From: Burhinus oedicnemus
Taxonomy: Eukaryota; Chordata; Aves; Charadriiformes; Burhinidae
Direction: 5' to 3'
Length of the DNA stretch: 64,000 nt
Assembly: GCA_008921705.1 (NCBI GenBank)
Contig: VFFE01007669.1
Span: 6,995,308-7,059,307 of the forward strand
Shown: positions 60,801 through 64,000 of the stretch, piece after piece
Layout: each line of letters opens with the position of its first letter
How positions within the stretch are numbered: position 1 is the stretch's first letter
Made by a program: the position numbers and the translations under genes
Notes under the pieces: model-generated
What the model was told of the DNA's origin: nothing
What the model saw: the letters and a program-made list of their open reading frames with translations, nothing else
Database searches by the model: none

Positions 60801-63800
60801 GTGGCAGTCTGGATGAATCCAGTTTGATGAAACCTTCCAGTAGAAAGTAAAGTAGAAAAGACAGGGGCTGCAGATCCCACTACATGATTTTGTTCCTCCC
60901 TTCTTCTGCTTCCCCTGGTTAGCAATAACTTAGGGCCAGGGAGAGGAAGCATAGGCAGGGGATTCACTCAGATTTGGTATGCTTTTTTTGGCTGTCTTTT
61001 TTCCCTCCTCTTTTACTTATTTATTTTTTTTTTTTTTTCATTTTTCCCCTGGCACTGTACTTGCTCTGTGCTAGTGGAGATCCGTTCTGCAAGGTCATTT
61101 GACTGTGTTCTCAGAATCGCTGAATGGTGCATTGATCTCATAATTATTCAGTGACTGTAGTTACTTCTGAGGTTTTGTTGCTTTGTATCAATTTATTTAG
61201 AATGTTATGAAGTACACGATGAAAATATTGGAGAGTGTGGTGAAGCACTGAAATAACAGAAAAGGCAGTAGTATTATAGAGGTGTTTTTACAGTTGTTTT
61301 CTTCAGCCATGGTTTCTCTGTCTCTTTCTTCAAAACTAGATATAAACATTTTTAGAGACACAGGAGGTGCACACTAGTCTTCCACTGAAAGTCAAAGGGA
61401 GCCTTTGAAATTGTTCCTTAAATGTATAAAACATACTCTGTATTTGCTTTCTGATAGAAATTAAAATCTATTTATGCAGTGGAGTAGATCTTATTTATTG
61501 TATTAAGATCTAAAATTTACTTGGTCACAAAACATTTCAGGGCTCTTAGGCAATAATAGGAAATGTAACTTTTTTGTGTAGTTCACGTTATTATTTTGTA
61601 TTATTTATATTGTAGTTCTACTTCAGAGTCTCTGTGAAGACACTGAAATCTCACTGCACTAGGTTCTGCACAAATACCCAAGAAAAGGCAATCTTTGTCA
61701 TGGAGAATTTATTATCCAAATAGGTAAGGTGAACAAGAGAAGGAAATGAGCACACATAAGAATGGACTGGTTTTTTTCTAAAATCAGTCAGCGAGTCAAT
61801 GGTAGATGAAAAGGCACATGACCTGTGTCTCCTTAAATCTGTCTAATGTCCAGCCCCTGGACCACATCTATTCTTCTCAGGCAGTAACTTAGTGTATTTT
61901 CCCAACTGCCAGTTGTCTTTCCATTTCTGAAGCCTCACGATTTTTACGCTTGATCCATAACATTCTCCTCTTTGTGTCTGAAAAATTGGTTATTGTATTC
62001 CTAGTTTCTTAAAGCTTTTTTAGAGACCCCTACTCATACCACACACCTCTGCTGATGCTCTTTTTAGACTCCCTGCCACCTATGTGTGGACAGTGCTTGT
62101 GGCTTTGCTGTTCATGTGGCTTCTGCCACCTGCAGCACTGACGTCGGTTTCAGAGTTGAGGCAGAAGCAGCAAAAATTGAATATTAAATCTCTGAACTGA
62201 GAATCACTGTGATGTGCCTATGCTACTGGCAGTGGATATAAATGATAGAGAAAAGAAACATTTTATTTTAATAATGTAAAAGTTTGCTTCAATAATTTGT
62301 TTGTTGTGGTTAATAGCAAGAAAAGAAATGGAGTAGTCTTATAAGAAAAGCAAAAAGCATATATCAGAAACTGGGGGAATGCAGAGCCATTTTTTTAAAC
62401 TAGCAAAAATAGCCAACCAAAACAGAAAACAAATGAATTCTCCCTGCCCTGAAAAAAGAAATAAACAGTTGTGCAGTAGACTTTGCATGATAAGATTTTA
62501 AAGAGCTATGTACTAATCCACATCAAAAATTTCAAGAACTGGTTCTCACTATTTCTTAGGAATTTATTTGTATGGCACAACTGGAAATAAAAACGTATTG
62601 CTCAGTGTGCGTGCAAGTATCATTCTAGTAGTACCACTTGGCAAATGTCTGCATGCTGCATATACACAAAGTGTTTGAGCACATAATGTGATATTTTGTG
62701 TGTTTGCTACTGCCCAGTGGTCCCTTGTGGACAGGATGTCAGATCTATTTATGTATTTCATTAGGTATTGCCCTGTTAGCCTAGTGCTAGCTTGGAAAGA
62801 GGATATACCCCTATGCTGTTGTTATAGAAGGAATGTTTCTACCATATAAGCAAAAAGATGCCCTGTGCTTTTGGAAATGAAGGTTGTGAGCCCTGTTCTC
62901 CAAGTCACAAGCATATAACTAGCTGCTGACCACGTATGTATGTATTCAGTCACCAGCCTGTATGCACTGGAAAGCTTTTTCTCCTAAAGAATTTCTTTGT
63001 TCTGTTTTTATTTCTATAAAATTACTAATGTTCCCAGAAACTCATAAGCATACACAAACCTGAACCACTTCACCTACTCTCAGAGATATGACAAGCTTAT
63101 TTTCAAGTGTACAGTTCTCCTACAGCTGCTGTACAAAAGATCATATTTATAAAGCCGATCTCTTATCTGAAGGAGTAGCTTCATTATTCTACTTCATTGC
63201 CTGATAGCCCCGACTCCGAGAGCTGTGTGAATGGTAACCACAAAGCTGTTCCATTATTTAACTCTAAGCTGCTCTCCATGACTCTCTCTGGGTGGATTTC
63301 ATCATTTTCTTCCACGCAGGATTTTTTAGTTTCTTCATATTTGAAGAGAAAAATAAAGAGGTATAAAGAATAAAAAACTTGGTAAGGCCAATTTTACCAG
63401 TCTTGGAGCCCCTGCAAAGCCATTCATTTGGTGCCCTTGATTATGGTAAAGGTGAAAGTTACCACTTTTATTCTTTTTTCCTTAAAGGTGCTTTGTTTTG
63501 AGTGAGCGCAATGATAAAAGTCAACACTGGCTTTCAGGTTTGAGCTGTATAGGCTGAAATTTTGACCATTTAATTTTATGTGAAAATATTTGAAGTTCTT
63601 GCTTTTCATGGTTGGTCATACTAAAATGTTTACAGAATATTTACAAGCAATGACTATTACCTTTTCAAACACATTAATAGTACGCATTTCTGGGTGGTTT
63701 GTAGGGAAAAGGCAGTTTAAATCTGTCTATTTATTTCTGAGTTGAAAACAAGAATCTAAGGTAAAAGTTAGCTCTCACAATGTGAAACTGATTTTGAACA

Positions 63801-64000
63801 GATATATATTTTATTACATTAAGTGCCTTCTTCTGTTTATCTGATCTGTACAACTGCTGCTATATTACAGTTTTTACAAATTTAAGCATTATAAATATTG
63901 TCTCCTGTCACTGACATTTATGAGAGGAAGCTTCTCATATACATACTTTGTTGTTTGTTTTTTGGTTTTTGTTTTTAAAAAAAATCAGAAATAACTGTAT
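60801..64000. other. AT-rich unique DNA to the window end
   Basis: No gene is supported. A T15 run lies at about 61024-61038. A frame of about 35 codons (61616-61719) follows a fair acceptor (TATTGTAG) but ends in TAG directly at a GTAAGG donor. Other frames are short and unremarkable. The window ends in a T/G-rich then A-rich low-complexity patch (63950-63985). Confidence 0.55.
61378..61410 (+). repeat. possible ancient amniote repeat relic
   Basis: TCTTCCACTGAAAGTCAAAG followed by GGAGCCTTTGAAA resembles the old core CCATTGAAGTCAATGGGAG with one inserted A and a few substitutions. It is short, so the call is tentative. Confidence 0.4.

Noticed and set aside
61616..61722. Open stretch of 35 codons between a fair acceptor and a TAG/GTAAGG donor.
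   Set aside because: The frame ends in the TAG exactly at the donor, and the acceptor's pyrimidine tract is poor.

Overview
The window looks like unplaced or chromosomal DNA from a bird. The strongest evidence is a 5'-truncated CR1 LINE (40141-40847) that ends in the avian CR1 hallmark of TTCTATGA octamer repeats, plus two shorter CR1 3' tails (4221-4302, 23115-23167). The DNA is AT-rich and CpG-poor with few young repeats. It also carries worn relics of old amniote repeats recognisable by the motif 'TTGACTTCAATGGGA' and its relatives. Nothing looks prokaryotic, viral or organellar. I cannot name the species, chromosome or neighbouring gene.

No protein-coding gene can be called. The longest gap-free open frame is 152 codons, has no recognisable domain, and is about what chance gives in AT-rich DNA. 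The large frames at 9391-10416 exist only because a run of Ns carries no stop codons. The best reading is a gene desert or the inside of a very long intron. A few short segments have splice-site pairs good enough to test as exons: 2250-2299, 10700-10851 and 36394-36438 on the + strand, and 29877-29934 on the - strand. The 36394-36438 candidate is the most attractive because it has the layout of a neural microexon.

Layout: 1-4220 is mostly unique sequence with one candidate exon. 4221-9561 starts with a CR1 tail and leads to an assembly gap (9562-10317) whose two edges share a sequence. 10318-20600 is AT-rich unique DNA with a candidate exon, an 18-bp minisatellite (16382-16470) and a purine-rich block (19200-19520). 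20600-25100 holds three ancient repeat relics, a CR1 tail, strand-asymmetric tracts, a TATA motif and a small CpG-richer patch (24483-24705). 25100-31500 has a 10-bp tandem repeat, a second small gap (29162-29181), a triplicated GA-rich repeat (30300-30850) and a short imperfect duplication (31338-31406). 31500-40140 is AT-rich and possibly conserved non-coding DNA with the candidate microexon. 40141-42070 holds the long CR1 and an LTR-like promoter/poly(A) arrangement. 42070-64000 holds a HIF/E-box palindrome, a polyadenylation site, an AT/AC microsatellite, a cluster of TGACG sites and a pyrimidine/purine strand switch at 60240-60800.

No genes can be shown to work together here. The value of the window lies in repeats, possible regulatory DNA, candidate exons and an assembly artefact.
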